From NCBI GenBank assembly GCA_003439945.1, contig QVRM01006811.1:536001-600000 (forward strand): a stretch of DNA of 64,000 nucleotides. The letters are read 5' to 3'. Below the pieces are notes generated by a model that had not been told where the DNA came from, made no database searches, and was given only the letters and a program-made list of their open reading frames with translations. The DNA is from Dermanyssus gallinae (taxonomy: Eukaryota > Arthropoda > Arachnida > Mesostigmata > Dermanyssidae). Each line of letters begins with the position of its first letter. Position 1 is the first letter of the stretch. The translations under genes and the position numbers were made by a program. Below are positions 1 through 11,410 of this stretch, in pieces.

Positions 1-855
1 ATGCCTATTTACCCGTCAGTGTGATCCCTACTGGGTAATGGTCGAAAAAGACCGTGTCAACGACAAACGGAAGGATACGGACATATCACTCACAATTGGC
101 AATAGCGACATGGTCTATGCACGAACCAAGTGACACTGCATTAGATCTAAGATTAGGACGAGTGATGATATTTATGGCCTGTTCAATGCCCTTGCTACCT
201 TGCTAGCAAGTCCAGAGCAGTATTCAGCACTCACAGATTCGTTACTCAAAATATCGATGTTTGTGTCACCCAGAAGTACACAGGGCAGATCCCTAGTCGT
301 TGTCACAAGGTCGTCTAAGATATCCATCAGAGTGCCGGCTGATCGGACCTCATTGGAGTACACCCCGACGACATAGCCATAAAAACCAGGGCGGCGAATT
401 TTCAGCCTAATAGCCTGCACACTCCCGTCATCACTCGATCGTGTTGTCGATTCCACCAGATCAAGTGCAGAGTGCGCATAGATTGAGAGACCGCCTCCAT
501 TTCCTCCAGGTCGGCACACAGACACACTAGTGTGGCCTCGTATGTTAAACAAGGCGGCGTCAGGGTCATCAAACCAGGTCTCACTCACCACCACGACATC
601 CCAGTCCACACGTGAGCTATCCATAAGAAGCGTGAGATCTTCGAACCTCGTCCCAGATCGGAGGTCCCGTGCATTTACATGCAATCCTGCAAAGCTAGTG
701 TAGCCATAAGATAGGTCCTTCAGAGAAACCAGCCTACAGAAACGAGAAGCCTCCTGTAGGTCGATATCTTCGAAGGGACTAGTCATGGATGGCGGGGGGA
801 TGCCCAACACCAACCGGACCTTCTGGCGGCGGTCCTTGAGCACCATCCCGCCCAC
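1..855 (-). pseudogene. LINE ORF2 endonuclease domain fragment (runs off left edge)
   Basis: This is the N-terminal apurinic-type endonuclease (exonuclease-endonuclease-phosphatase fold) of a non-LTR retrotransposon, which nicks target DNA to prime reverse transcription. The open stretch 172-855 encodes 227 residues. It shows an NARDLR segment near residues 61-66, the metal-binding SETW at 91-94, a glycine-rich GGNGGGLSIY at 117-126 and LLGDTNID at 194-201, all in the family order. The only ATG near the start is at 846 and may not be the original start. Around position 178 the frame shifts; the shifted frame continues to an IDHV segment and then FDHYPVGIT at about 19-46, the equivalent of the catalytic SDH motif. 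The reverse transcriptase would lie beyond the left edge. Motif spacing suggests a CR1/Jockey-type element, but the clade is inferred. The frameshift and a later stop make it inactive. Confidence 0.8.
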
Positions 856-1895
856 GTCCTCGGAAGTCGCTAAAGAAAGGACGCGCCCTTAAGCCATGTT
901 TTAACCAATATTCGTGAGACAGCAGTCGGCCAAGACCAGCAACTGGAACCTGGACTTTAAAGGAACGGACGGTCTGTTCCTTCCCATGTCCACCAAGTTG
1001 CCAACATCGGACGACCGCAAAACCCAACGATTTAATGAACCGTTTGTTATGGTCTGAAGTACGATGAATCATTTCCTGCTGGACATATTTCTATGCGACA
1101 GTGCTTTGTTGTTTTGAGTGTGAAAGAAGAACGGCATCCACGAAGGCCCATTTGCTTTGTGAATTTATGTTATTTCACTGCGGCGGAATGCGACTGCCTT
1201 GGCGACCGAAATGCGTGCTTCATACGGACCTGTACAATCGTATCACAATGCGGTAGTTTGATCGCGTTTGCAGAGCAGATTTTGATAATTTCAATAGCAT
1301 TTGTTTTGCCCAAATGAAGTACATGCACGATAGTTCTTGTTAATATTAAACAGTATTAAGTGATGTCCTGCCGTTTCACCGAGAGCGCAGAGATATTCGT
1401 TGTTGTGTCGAATAACCAACCGAGTAGTCCTTAGCGAATTGCTTCAAACAGAAAGAAACAGGTGTATGTGGTATAGATGTGCCGTAGAGATTTGGATATG
1501 ATACATCAACCTCGGACGGATCGGTCTATGTACGTATGAAGTAACTGCTATCGTAGATGTTAACATAAATTTGACATTCGGCGAGATCGTATGCATACTG
1601 AATGCGTCGCATGGGTCCGTTCTCTCGCAACCAATGACGATATTTTACTGCATCCACTTTATAGTTCTCTCCTTGCATCTTTAGATTATCATTTGTTCCG
1701 CTCCGATGAGATGTCCCTAAGGGAAAAAAGATTTAGAAAGTTTTGAGGGTACCAAAAACCGTTGATTACGCCTTTACACCTAACGACGAAACATTCTGGA
1801 ATGGTTTATTTTTTTTTATTAAGAAAGCTTTGTGCGAAGTTTTTAGAGAAGAATCCAAGAGGCAAAAAATCCGAGAGAACTTATTGATTGGCTCA

Positions 1896-1896
<1 letters not shown>
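856..1896. other. No gene recognised
   Basis: A minus-strand open stretch (779-1072) overlaps the upstream end of the LINE endonuclease and may be degraded ORF1 or 5' sequence of that element; I see no zinc knuckle in it. The rest shows no recognisable domain, tRNA or repeat. Confidence 0.4.

Positions 1897-1928
<32 letters not shown>
1897..1928. repeat. (TA)n microsatellite
   Basis: Uninterrupted TA dinucleotide tract read directly from the sequence. Confidence 0.97.
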
Positions 1929-1932
<4 letters not shown>

Positions 1933-4900
1933 TACCAATATATACATGCCTCTGTCTTACAAAGCAATGCGAGCGGAAGTCTATGTATGTTAAATATTCG
2001 CTCAGAATCAGCCCGAAAAAGTTTTAGGTCCGATCAGTTGAGTGTTAGTCCCACTAGCTATTCAAGTAATACTAGCTGGGAATATCTGATTCGCCTCGTA
2101 CGATATCTTCTTCCAACGTCTGCCCATGTGGCGTTCAAATGCAGTAGACGTGATTGTAGCGCGCAAAAAAACGTCGCAAAGTCAAATCAATAATAAATAG
2201 GGCTGCTTTCAAGTCTACGTCGCAAATCCGCTAGGCCTACCGCATTAGTAAAAAGTAATCGAGAATCATGCTACAGACTTTATCGGTGTCCAGTGACTTG
2301 GCTGAAATTGCCTTGATGTATAGGAAAATACTAACGGCGACTGTTCGTTATAGCCGGACGTCGACGCCCGTCCGTCGCAGACACAAAAGACCACACGCCT
2401 ACAACTCCACCACTTCACCAATAATTCTAGAAGGTGAAGTGGGGAAGCAAAGTGGCACAGGCAGCGGTGGCGATCGAGAGATTGAACGTCTTTCTCTCAC
2501 TTTGATTGTGGGTCGAGGCGATGATTGCCACGTTGTGCCACGTTACATTGTGTGTGGCAATCACTACCGCGTGTGTTCGTATACGAACTAATTTCACGAG
2601 GAGTATTCTCAATAGACAGCGTTTAAAGAAATCACAAAAGTGACACAACCTTGCTTTGGAATACTCTCCCCGTTACTCCTAAGTGAACGCAGCCCATAGT
2701 CACGGAGCCAGGACCCCTACCGCGCCAATACTTGTTGGCGATCAGGCGGAAGCTCCGGAAGCGCGGGTGATGCATCGTAGCTATGGCCATTTATTCCAAT
2801 TATCAAGTCGTCGGCCAGTACCAGTTTTGGAATCCTGAGATTTGCTTTCCTAACAGCTGCACAACGTAGAATCGGTTGCTCAGTTTATTAGGCTTCCCAG
2901 CCGTGGTCCTCCCCGGTTTTCATTTTTTCAGATGCTCATTAAAGTGCACACCAAGGCCGTCCGCTATGAGCGTGCTTCTTCTGCTTTTGCCCAAAAATTA
3001 TACAATTTTTCACTCACTTTTCCAATCTGGTATTTGCCAGTCTCGTTAGCGCGCCTCGTGCACATCTGTAAGTCGTCAGGTGACCCTGTTGGATGATTTC
3101 TTTTTTAACGATAATACCCGTGCAGTGATCTACGTCATCCAGTGATTTGGTATTCATCAAGTGCTCTCTCGAACAACGTTGAATTAGTGCGAATCACCAG
3201 ATCATGTTAAAGTTATATCAAGTGCTCCTGTGTCGCAAGTTATACGCGTAACGGCTCGTCGGCCTATATTACTGAGTGTCATTTACTTCTTTCTGGGCAG
3301 TAGAAGTTCATATATTACGCATCGATATTAAATATAAGGCGTATATTGTTAGGTAAGCGACCGCCTATTAGTGTATCCGCTTGCGATTCGTCCGCATAGG
3401 TTTGAACTATGAAGTTCTGGGGTAGTCTCTCAACAAGTGTTCTCGGTCGTAGCCTGTCTCAAAACTCCAACTAATGCTTCGGCTACGTTGGCTGCCGGGT
3501 ATAAGATGGTGTTCCTAAAAATATGATATTCACATGGGCTCATAAATGGTATAGAATTGCACCATTACGTACATTGTTATATTCTTCTTCGTTGGACTAT
3601 CATAAAGGTTTATTTGTGCTTTTAAATTGCTTACCTTCATCTACCTCATGGAAGTACTTTTAGCCTTAGAGACTAACTGAAACAACTGTAACAATTGAAA
3701 CGCAACTATGATCTCTTTATGGATATAAAACCGTTCAAAAAAAGAATAGACATATGTAAAATATACTTCCTTATACATTTAGCTGATTTCAGATTCAATT
3801 CTGATTTTAAAATATTCTACCGTCAACAGCTATCCAAAAGCATGCTTAAACAGAGCACACTCCTAGGGATATGGAGCTAGCTTACAAGATGGGGGAATAT
3901 AAATAGTTTAAAGAGACTGTCTGCTTCCACGAATATAAAATTGGCCCAAAATAGAGCAACGGTTGTTTGTAAATACTGTTATTACCTTTTTGTAGTGATT
4001 TCGATGTGTGCCAGGAAAGGCGGACTCATTTAGTAGAACAAAAAGTCTCACAGTGATAAAAGGAAACGCAGGATAGAAACACGGCACCGATAAGTTCAGT
4101 CAGTGGTGGATACGATGTAGCGATTGCTGTGAGGTCACATTTAATAGCTTGGGCCTTTTCTTAGTTGCTAAGGCCATTACCTTCAAATTGGGTCGGGCCG
4201 GGCCGGCATTATCTGGCGCGCAGCCTAAGTCATTCGACCCAGAGGCCCATGTTAGGCCGAAGTGGAGGCCATCAGCCTTACTACGACGCTGTTATACCAG
4301 CCATTGCTGCTTCTGTTTCTGTAGCTCGACGATCTCAATTTACAGCCCTATCTAACAGCTCGGACGACCCTCTCTGATTAATCTGTCCTAACCATCCATC
4401 GAGCAACTTCGTCTCGCTGTAAGGACGCCCCTCAGCCAAAGCCGAATTGTTGCCAATTTTACAACCCACAGCTCGCAGCCACAGCTTTTGTTCTACTCGT
4501 GCGTGTGCACCCGTTGTCGCCGGTAGTTTTTTGTTTTAACTTACCGGTTTTGACTGGACCCTTCGACAGACTCAGAGCTCAGCCATACGGCGCCCTACAG
4601 GAGACGAGCGGGACGAGAGTCACGAGACCAGTGCGATACAACAGAGTTTGGAGAAATAAGGCACGGAAGAGCATCAAATCCCAGTCCAGCATGTCTAAAT
4701 ATTATCTAGTGCCATTCCGCCATCCTGATCCAAAATGTGATTCACACTTAATATCGTACATGAAGTCACCATGGGGTCTGAAAGTTCCTTTAATACAATT
4801 ACCTAGTTTGACGGCTACCAGTGTCTGTCACTGCTACAGCCACTGTCCTGAAGCGCGAGCACGCCCCGTTGAGGCGGTGTCTCTGTCTAGATTTGCAAAC

Positions 4901-5509
4901 GACCTCTGTCTAGATCTGCCCAATGGCGACTCGGACAGATGCCACACGTTTATACCTAGACTATTTTTAAAGCTCCATCCAAAGAAATCCTGACGGCTCA
5001 AATCTGGTTTTATGGGAAGTCAGAATTGCAGTTCTTGGAGAGCAACTTGTGCACTGTTTTGTTAGATTTACGTCCTGTCAGTGGCCATAGAGTTGACCCA
5101 GGGTTTCACTACGTCGTTGGAACCTGCAGGTAAGTCTCTTTAGGGATGCTTGCTCCTTCCAATGTTGACGAACTAAGGCAGCATACCGTCGCCTTTAGTG
5201 AAGATGACGCTCAGAACAGTTGCAATTGCACGGAAAACTCATTTCGGCTAGCACAAGAATGTTTTCTAGATTCTAGATAAGCTTGCGGTTATTCTTGCGG
5301 TCTACTTCAGCACAGACTGTAAATATTTGCCACTTTGAGTGGGCGAGACGCCCTTTCATCTTAGCAGCCGCAGATAGCATCTGTCGTACCTAGACTGTGT
5401 CCTCGTTTATTCGTAGGATAGACGGCCGTTTTCGAAACGAAGTTTCTGCCTCTTTCAAAACGATATTGCGGGCCCTTTTGCCCACACCGAGGATTTAACA
5501 GCCCGCTGT

Positions 5510-5512
<3 letters not shown>
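1929..5512. other. No gene recognised
   Basis: Mixed-composition, non-repetitive sequence. The longest open stretch (4499-4993, plus) begins with GTG, has no recognisable domain and is not supported as a gene. At 2680-3000 the minus strand gives a few residues loosely like a Tc1-type DNA-binding domain, too weak to call. Confidence 0.4.

Positions 5513-5542
<30 letters not shown>
5513..5542. repeat. (TA)n microsatellite
   Basis: TA tract followed by a short TACATACATA variant. Confidence 0.97.
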
Positions 5543-5546
<4 letters not shown>

Positions 5547-7794
5547 CATATATCCACTTAAGAAACAAATACCTAGATACAGCTTTATACCATATTCGTA
5601 AGGCACAAATTCGAATTAGCTGGGATATACGGGTAGTGATTTATTAGGTGGACGCCAATGGCTATGGCAGTTAAACCAGCATGAAGCTCTTAAATTAGAA
5701 TGCATATATTTGTTGCGTATGTACATCTGTTAATCTGTGTATTCAAAGTCAGTACTGCCAACGGATCCACATCTACGGTAAAAAAAAATGTCTCCTATTG
5801 TAAATATGATTCAAGTAAATCTCAACATACGTATAGCTATGCTTTGGTAGAGCACTGTGTGGAACTATTGCGCGTAGATTCGTGTGAGCCAATGAAGCCA
5901 AGGCAGAAAAGGCTGTCTGAGTGAGCGAAAACAACAACGTGATAGCCGTAAGAGATGCCAACGAGAGGCGGCCATTTAACACGCAGGATAAAGAAGCGGA
6001 ACTGTATAGGTAGCAAGACAAGCAATACGCGCATTGCGCTATAATGTGTCAATATATACTAGCGAGATGTCTTTCTGACACTTTTAGGCACACTTTTGGC
6101 AATATAAATAGCATGCAGTTGATCGCTAGGGATTCTACGACAAACTTCAAGTGGGCGGTGCGTAAACCTAGCGATAAGCTAAACTCCTTCTGTCGCCGAC
6201 TGCGGATGGAGTATCAAATCTCGGCCTGATTATTTATACGAGAAGCCTAGTCGAGAGATTAAGCTAATGCAGCGCGTACAGAACATGAACGGCCGAAGTA
6301 ATTACACTGCATTGTACATAAGCTATAGGGGGACGTAAGTATGTGTCAAAAGAAAATACATGCCCCGGAGAATAGGACCGAGACCGGAATCGAGTGAACT
6401 GCCACGAAATTTGCGGAGCGGTACTAAGGGCCTATGATCGACGAAAACCGTAATCACCGAGACGCTGTGGATGTTTTCTGAAAGATGGAAATACCACAGC
6501 GCGGCTATTAGAAGAGTTCGATTGAATAAGAGGTCAGCCGCAATTGCAAGCCGAGTGTTTAAAAATAACACATGCGTGAATTGGAAATTGTGTATTTTAC
6601 CACGCAGTTCAGCGGGCAAACGCATACAAGCCCAGTACCGTTTCTTGTATAGGACGGTATAGAACTTTTTGTATGGAACATGCGAACACACGGCTCTCTC
6701 AGCAAATTTGGTTTGCGTGTTTCTTGGCGTTTCTTTCGACGTCACCTGACGCGTCCCATCGCTACCGTTGCTTCGGTTGTTGTTATTTTTCCTGCTGCTG
6801 CTGCTAGCCATATTGTCACGACGGTGCTCCGTCAACGCAGCTGGGCCATCGAATAGATGCCGACAAACTACTGATTTGAAACAAGGAGGACAGAAGCAAT
6901 CTCCTTTTTCCACCCCGACCCGTTTTTCTCTCTCTCGTTTCTAACTGAGTCTGCTGATATCCCAATTGCGTCGAGCGGCGAACGAACAATGTTGACGCGG
7001 TTTTCCTTTCCGAGCTCCCCTCTGCCATCGCCCCCTTCTGACTGATCTTATTTGATCGATCGGAATACGACGATCAGGACGTTGTCCCAGATGAAGCCCA
7101 GCGAGTTATTTTATGATCTTCGAAACAACCTCGCCAACTTCACCCCGCAGCGAGTACGTGTGATACGAAGCGTTCCACGGAGCCGTATTTTCTGTGTAAT
7201 TCGCGAATTCAGGGTTTAAACTGCATACAAGCCCGTGTCCAAAAGTCCCTTTTTATCTTTGAACGCTTTCTTAATAGCTTTCTTAGTGAGCGAGTCTATG
7301 TTAGCATCTAGAAACTTGTTAGACCCTTACTGAATCACGCTCAATAGCGCGTCGGTAATCCGACAGAATTAAGTGGGGGCTGCTCGGCAAATAGAAACGA
7401 GCGGCTTCGTGCTTAGGAACAGAGAGAAGTAAATGGCATCGAATAAGTCGTTTAGCGGCCTCGGAGAGTATTTGTTCGACTCGTATGGCATATAAATTAT
7501 ACCTGAAGTCCTCGTAAACAAACCTGCAGATGGTCGTTATGACCATGTCAAAGTCACGCGCAAAACTGCTGATCGAAATAGAAGGATTCTCTAAAATTGT
7601 AGTTGGACTGTGTCGATCAGTTCTTGGGTCCTAGCACACTCTGTCGTGAATCTTTCTCTTGACTGTATAGGAGCCTGATTCTGTTTCTTCTGTAGCCGTG
7701 TAATCATATAAACCCATCGGCCGGATAAACGAATTAAAGCGCATATCTTCTAAACGATGAGGGTTCGAATCGAAACGCACGTCAATTTATGCAG

Positions 7795-7796
<2 letters not shown>
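5543..7796. other. No gene recognised
   Basis: A minus-strand open stretch at 6323-6913 (ATG at 6811, about 162 residues) has a serine/asparagine-rich start but no recognisable domain or homologue. It could be chance or an exon fragment. Nothing else is supported. Confidence 0.4.

Positions 7797-7850
<54 letters not shown>
7797..7850. repeat. (TA)n microsatellite
   Basis: Long TA tract with one TATTATA interruption near its right end. Confidence 0.97.
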
Positions 7851-8287
7851 GTGTGAGGTAGCTGCAATTGAAAGGGTCCGAAACGGCACAGTGTGTGTAA
7901 TTAAAATCTTTGTTAAAAATCATCAGAAGCCGCAGCACATCTATCCTACTGTTTCACGAGCCGAAGGATTCCCTGTTCCCAAAATGTTTGCGGCCGTCAC
8001 AAAACCCATTTCTCCACTGTGCTTTCAATTCGTGGTTCGAATTGAAGCACAGTTGATTCTTTTGGGAGAGCTGACACATGATTCCATTGCGTGCTGGACC
8101 CGCCTCGTCTCTATCTCTGAGCGATGGCACCAACTCTTCTCACGATGGCGATCCGCTCCGAAGAAAGGGGTCTTCATTTTATCGGAACAAGTGTTGCAAT
8201 GCCGGTCCCATGCGCAGTTTCTGTTGCGGTTTTTGGCGACCGAAAGTGACAACCGATGTTTTTGTAGATGCAGCCTTCAGATCCTCT

Positions 8288-8320
8288 TGTGCACTCGCTT
8301 CTCTGGCAAGCGAGTGCACA
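8288..8320. repeat. 13-bp perfect inverted repeat (hairpin)
   Basis: The arm TGTGCACTCGCTT (8288-8300) is matched exactly by AAGCGAGTGCACA (8308-8320) across a 7-base loop. A T-rich run follows on the plus strand. Such a stem would fold in RNA or single-stranded DNA. I cannot assign a function. Confidence 0.85.
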
Positions 8321-8601
8321 GTTTTATTTTTCTACCCATATACTCGTATATTCATCCTATAAGTCTGAGCCCAAGGCAATACGTGCGTCGATTGCATTTT
8401 GCAACTTAACAGTATTAGAACTGCTAACTGACGCTTCGACTATATATTTTACTGAGTTATCGACGTAGAGTTTGTATGATACATTAAGCTTTAGTAGTAA
8501 CAAGGTTAAATTTTGAAGAAAAGTGCATTATTATTTCCAATAGCTATGCTTTTTGAGAGTGTTACCTTCTTTATTTTATTACTCGCAAACGCCACATGTA
8601 C

Positions 8602-8615
8602 TATATATATATATA
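8602..8615. repeat. Short (TA)n tract at left border of mariner
   Basis: The tract ends exactly where the mariner terminal repeat begins. The matching right flank is also TA-rich, so the insertion was into a TA repeat. Confidence 0.9.
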
Positions 8616-9905
8616 CAGGTAGTTCAATAAGTTCTTAGAATGAGCTTTTTAGAATTCGAATTTTGGCACGCTTTCACCGCTAATAGGAACTGCAACTTTT
8701 CGACTGCTAGCACTCAATATATTATGGTGATTGGCCGTTGCGATTTCGTTTGATAGCTTTTCCCGTGCAACGTATCGGCGTGATTTTTAAAAATGGAGAA
8801 AAAAGAGTTTCGAGTGGTTATCAAGCATTTTTATTCCAAAGGTTGGAATGCGACCCAAGTAAAAATTGAGTTAGACGAGACGTACAGTGACTCTGCGCCA
8901 TGTTTTGCCACTGTTTCCAACTGGATTAATGTGTTAAAAAGAGGTCGCAGGAGCACCGAGGATGAACTACGTCCAGGAGGCCAAAAAACGGCAACTGATG
9001 AGGAAAACGTAGAGAAAGTGCGAAAAATTCGTGGCACAGATAAGCGAATGAACATTAAGGAAATAGCGGAGGCATTAGGGATTAGTTTAGGCAGTGTGCA
9101 TTTTATCCTACACGAAAACTTGAAGATGAAAGAGCTTAGAGCAAAATGGCTGCCGCATTTGCTCAACCAAAGGCCAAAAAGACGCGCCTGTTTTGGCTTT
9201 ACAGCAAAATTTGGCCAAGATGTCGAACAATCTGTCGGATTTTTGGTGCAGATTCATGACCGTCGATGAAAGCCGGGTTCATCACTACACTCCCGAGACC
9301 CAAGAAGCATCTTGCCAATGGTGTGCACCTGATGAAGGACCTCCGAAGAGGGTGCGGACAACGGCATTGACCGGAAAGGAGATGGCTACAGTTTTTAAGA
9401 CCAACGTAGAATAATGCTGGTCGACTACCTTGAAAGCTGTAAAACGATCACAGGAGAATATTATGCAAGACTGTTGGACTGCCGTTAGCAAGAACTCATC
9501 GTGAAACGGCCCGCTTTGCAGAAGAAGGTTGTCCCGTTTCACCAGGGCAATGCTCCTGCACACAAGTCCCGGCAAGCATCGGCAAAACTGGCCCAACTGA
9601 GGTTCGAACTTATTGAACAACCCTCCTATTCTCCAGACCTGGCCCACTCTGATTATTTCCTCTTCGGACATTTGAAGAATAGTCTCGGTGGAAAGCGTTT
9701 TTCCAGCAATGAAGAGGTTAAGGCTGCTGTCAATGCCTATTTTCAGTCTAACGACGCGGAATTCTACTCAAGAGGTATGAAAGCTCTGAAATCTCGGTGG
9801 GAAAAGTGTATTGAGCTTCTCGGGGAGTATATCGAATAAGAAAAATTTTAAAACATGATTTGGAAAATTCTCGGTTTTTATTCTAAGAACTTATTGAACT
9901 ACCTG
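8616..9905 (+). mobile_element. Mariner element with perfect 26-bp terminal inverted repeats
   Basis: A Tc1/mariner-superfamily cut-and-paste DNA transposon of about 1.29 kb. The left terminus (8616-8641, beginning CAGGTAGTTCAATAAG) is matched base for base by the right terminus (9880-9905) in inverted orientation. Both ends are bordered by TA dinucleotides, the target these elements duplicate. The element sits inside what was probably one TA microsatellite (8602-8615 left, 9906-9918 right). Its single internal gene is broken (see the transposase entry), so it can no longer move by itself. It could still be moved by a related transposase, because the ends recognised by the enzyme look undamaged. 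Confidence 0.95.
8793..9838 (+). pseudogene. Mariner transposase, disrupted and catalytically dead
   Basis: The mariner transposase binds the terminal repeats through an N-terminal helix-turn-helix pair and cuts DNA with a D,D34D active site. The ATG at 8793 opens a frame of 159 residues covering the DNA-binding half. A frameshift near 9185-9192 moves reading to the frame of 9193-9411, which holds the first catalytic aspartate in TVDES. A further shift returns to the original frame by 9414, followed by an in-frame TAG near 9486. The last part (9501-9838) carries FHQGNAPAH, where the second catalytic aspartate of the usual HQDNAPAH has become glycine (codon 9546-9548), then SPDLAHSDYF with the third aspartate exactly 34 residues on. 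The wing helix and C-terminus are intact. Two frameshifts, a stop and the D-to-G change make it non-functional. The subfamily within mariner is uncertain. Confidence 0.93.
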
Positions 9906-11302
9906 TATATATATGTATAACAGTGTGCTGCATCAACTATCCGCCTATAGGTAGGCTGACAAAGGAGCGCAAGCTGTTTCTGCGAATGACGCGTGAGATT
10001 TGTAGTAGCCATTGACGCGTAGTGACAAAATGTTTCCAGGTAGCGCATCCGATTGTCGTCGTAGTAGTAGTAGTAGTAGCAGTATCGGCTATTCTGCGCC
10101 TGCTCCGTTTGCACTTTTTGGTATTTTAAAGCCGTGGGCGACGACGTCCTCGCCGTCGAAACGAACGGGTAATATTTCATTTTCTCATTACGTCGCTGCG
10201 GGTCGGCCGCATGACGCCAATAAACCTGCGCGTATTTTACGTACGTGACAATAACTACAACAACAAGAGCAACAACCACTACCACCACAACAACAACAAT
10301 AAAAACAACAACGACAACGACAACAATACTGCAATAGGAAGCTTTAGCTTCATAGAGTGCGTTCGACGCAACCTACAGCAACAGCAAAAGGTCTAGAAGT
10401 ACAGCAACCACGATAACTCACAACGAATTTTGCCCGTTTCCTGCTGTCTGATCGCGGGTAGGCAATCTGAAGGCGTAAAACGTCCTCGATAAACGGTGCT
10501 GTTATTCAGCTTCATACAGCGGAGTAGCTACAATAGCTTGTACTTGGTGGCCTGTCGGGGAACGCGGTGGCTGGCGGCCGCGACCGTGATGCTGTGGTGG
10601 GCCGCGCCCGGGCAATGAACGGGCAATATTTCTCGATCGAAAAAGAAGAAAAAGAACGGAAGAAGAAGATGGAGACGATGTCGTCGTTGTCGTCGTCGTT
10701 GTTGACGAAGAAACGAGAAGCGAGTATGTGTGAGTGAACCAGTGATTACCAATGATACCAATGATGATTTTGGCGGAGCGGAGTTTTTCGAGGAGCGGAA
10801 GTCGCCGGAAGTGAGCTATATTGGAACGAACCGGCGTCGACCCGTAGAGAACCGGAAAAAAACGCCGAGCTGGGAGCTATTGTGGTCGAATGTGGCCTGC
10901 TATTCTGCCTGTCTTCCCGCCAGCGAGTCGCAGGAAACCTGCCGATGCAGGAGCGCCACCCGCACCAACAGAGGCGCAACGACCGACATCCTGTCGCGCG
11001 TCTTGGCACAAACAAGCCCCAGCCCGGCCCAAAGAACGAAGCTGTTTGTTACTCGACTGTAGCGACGTACAGGTAGGTTCAGGACGACAGCAGAGTCAGG
11101 ACAGACTGCATCTGTCCTGACTCAGTACGTTCTGTTCCGTCCTGCACGTCCTATCGCCGCCTTTCGTAGACCGCAGTCAGGCGACAACATCTTCATATTT
11201 TGTCATGGGATCGTTCTAGACGCCGGCGACATTGTCAGGCAGTGTCATGATCATCCAGATAAATTGTCGCCGTTATAACTTAATATTAGATACGCAAGAA
11301 CG

Positions 11303-11303
<1 letters not shown>
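9906..11303. other. Low-complexity, partly GC-rich stretch; no gene supported
   Basis: Holds GTA and CAA triplet runs (10060-10080, 10255-10330) and GC-rich sequence at 10430-11070. An open stretch at 10730-11062 (plus) begins with GTG; the nearest ATG (10726) hits a stop after three codons. A donor-like ACAG/GTAGGT occurs near 11071. This could be the 5' end of a spliced gene, but no conserved domain supports it. Confidence 0.35.
11093..11123. repeat. 13-bp perfect inverted repeat with 5-base loop
   Basis: GAGTCAGGACAGA (11093-11105) pairs perfectly with TCTGTCCTGACTC (11111-11123) around CTGCA. The flanking bases (AGGACG left, CGTCCT right) extend it as an imperfect stem. It resembles a small RNA hairpin or a foldback scar; function unknown. 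Confidence 0.88.

Positions 11304-11336
<33 letters not shown>
11304..11336. repeat. (TA)n microsatellite
   Basis: TA tract; a second, shorter tract follows about 50 bases later. Confidence 0.97.
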
Positions 11337-11341
<5 letters not shown>

Positions 11342-11384
11342 CATATTATTTATTTATGTGTATCAAGGTATACATTTGTGGTGT

Positions 11385-11410
11385 GTATATATATATATAT
11401 ATATATATAT
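11385..11410. repeat. (TA)n microsatellite
   Basis: TA tract preceded by GTGTG. Confidence 0.97.

Noticed and set aside
2680..3000. Weak resemblance on the minus strand to the DNA-binding part of a Tc1-type transposase
   Set aside because: Only scattered residues fit, in shifting frames; no terminal repeats or catalytic motif nearby.
4499..4993. 164-codon plus-strand open frame
   Set aside because: GTG start and no recognisable motif or repeat of protein-like character.
6323..6913. 196-codon minus-strand open frame
   Set aside because: It starts with GTG (first ATG 6811). No domain, no neighbour context, and one open frame of this length is expected by chance in 64 kb of six-frame reading.
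7755..7775. GGGTTCGAATC resembling a tRNA box B
   Set aside because: No box A at the right distance and no acceptor or T-stem pairing.
10730..11062. Possible first exon ending near a splice-donor-like site at 11071
   Set aside because: The nearest ATG is followed by a stop after three codons, and nothing conserved is seen in the frame.
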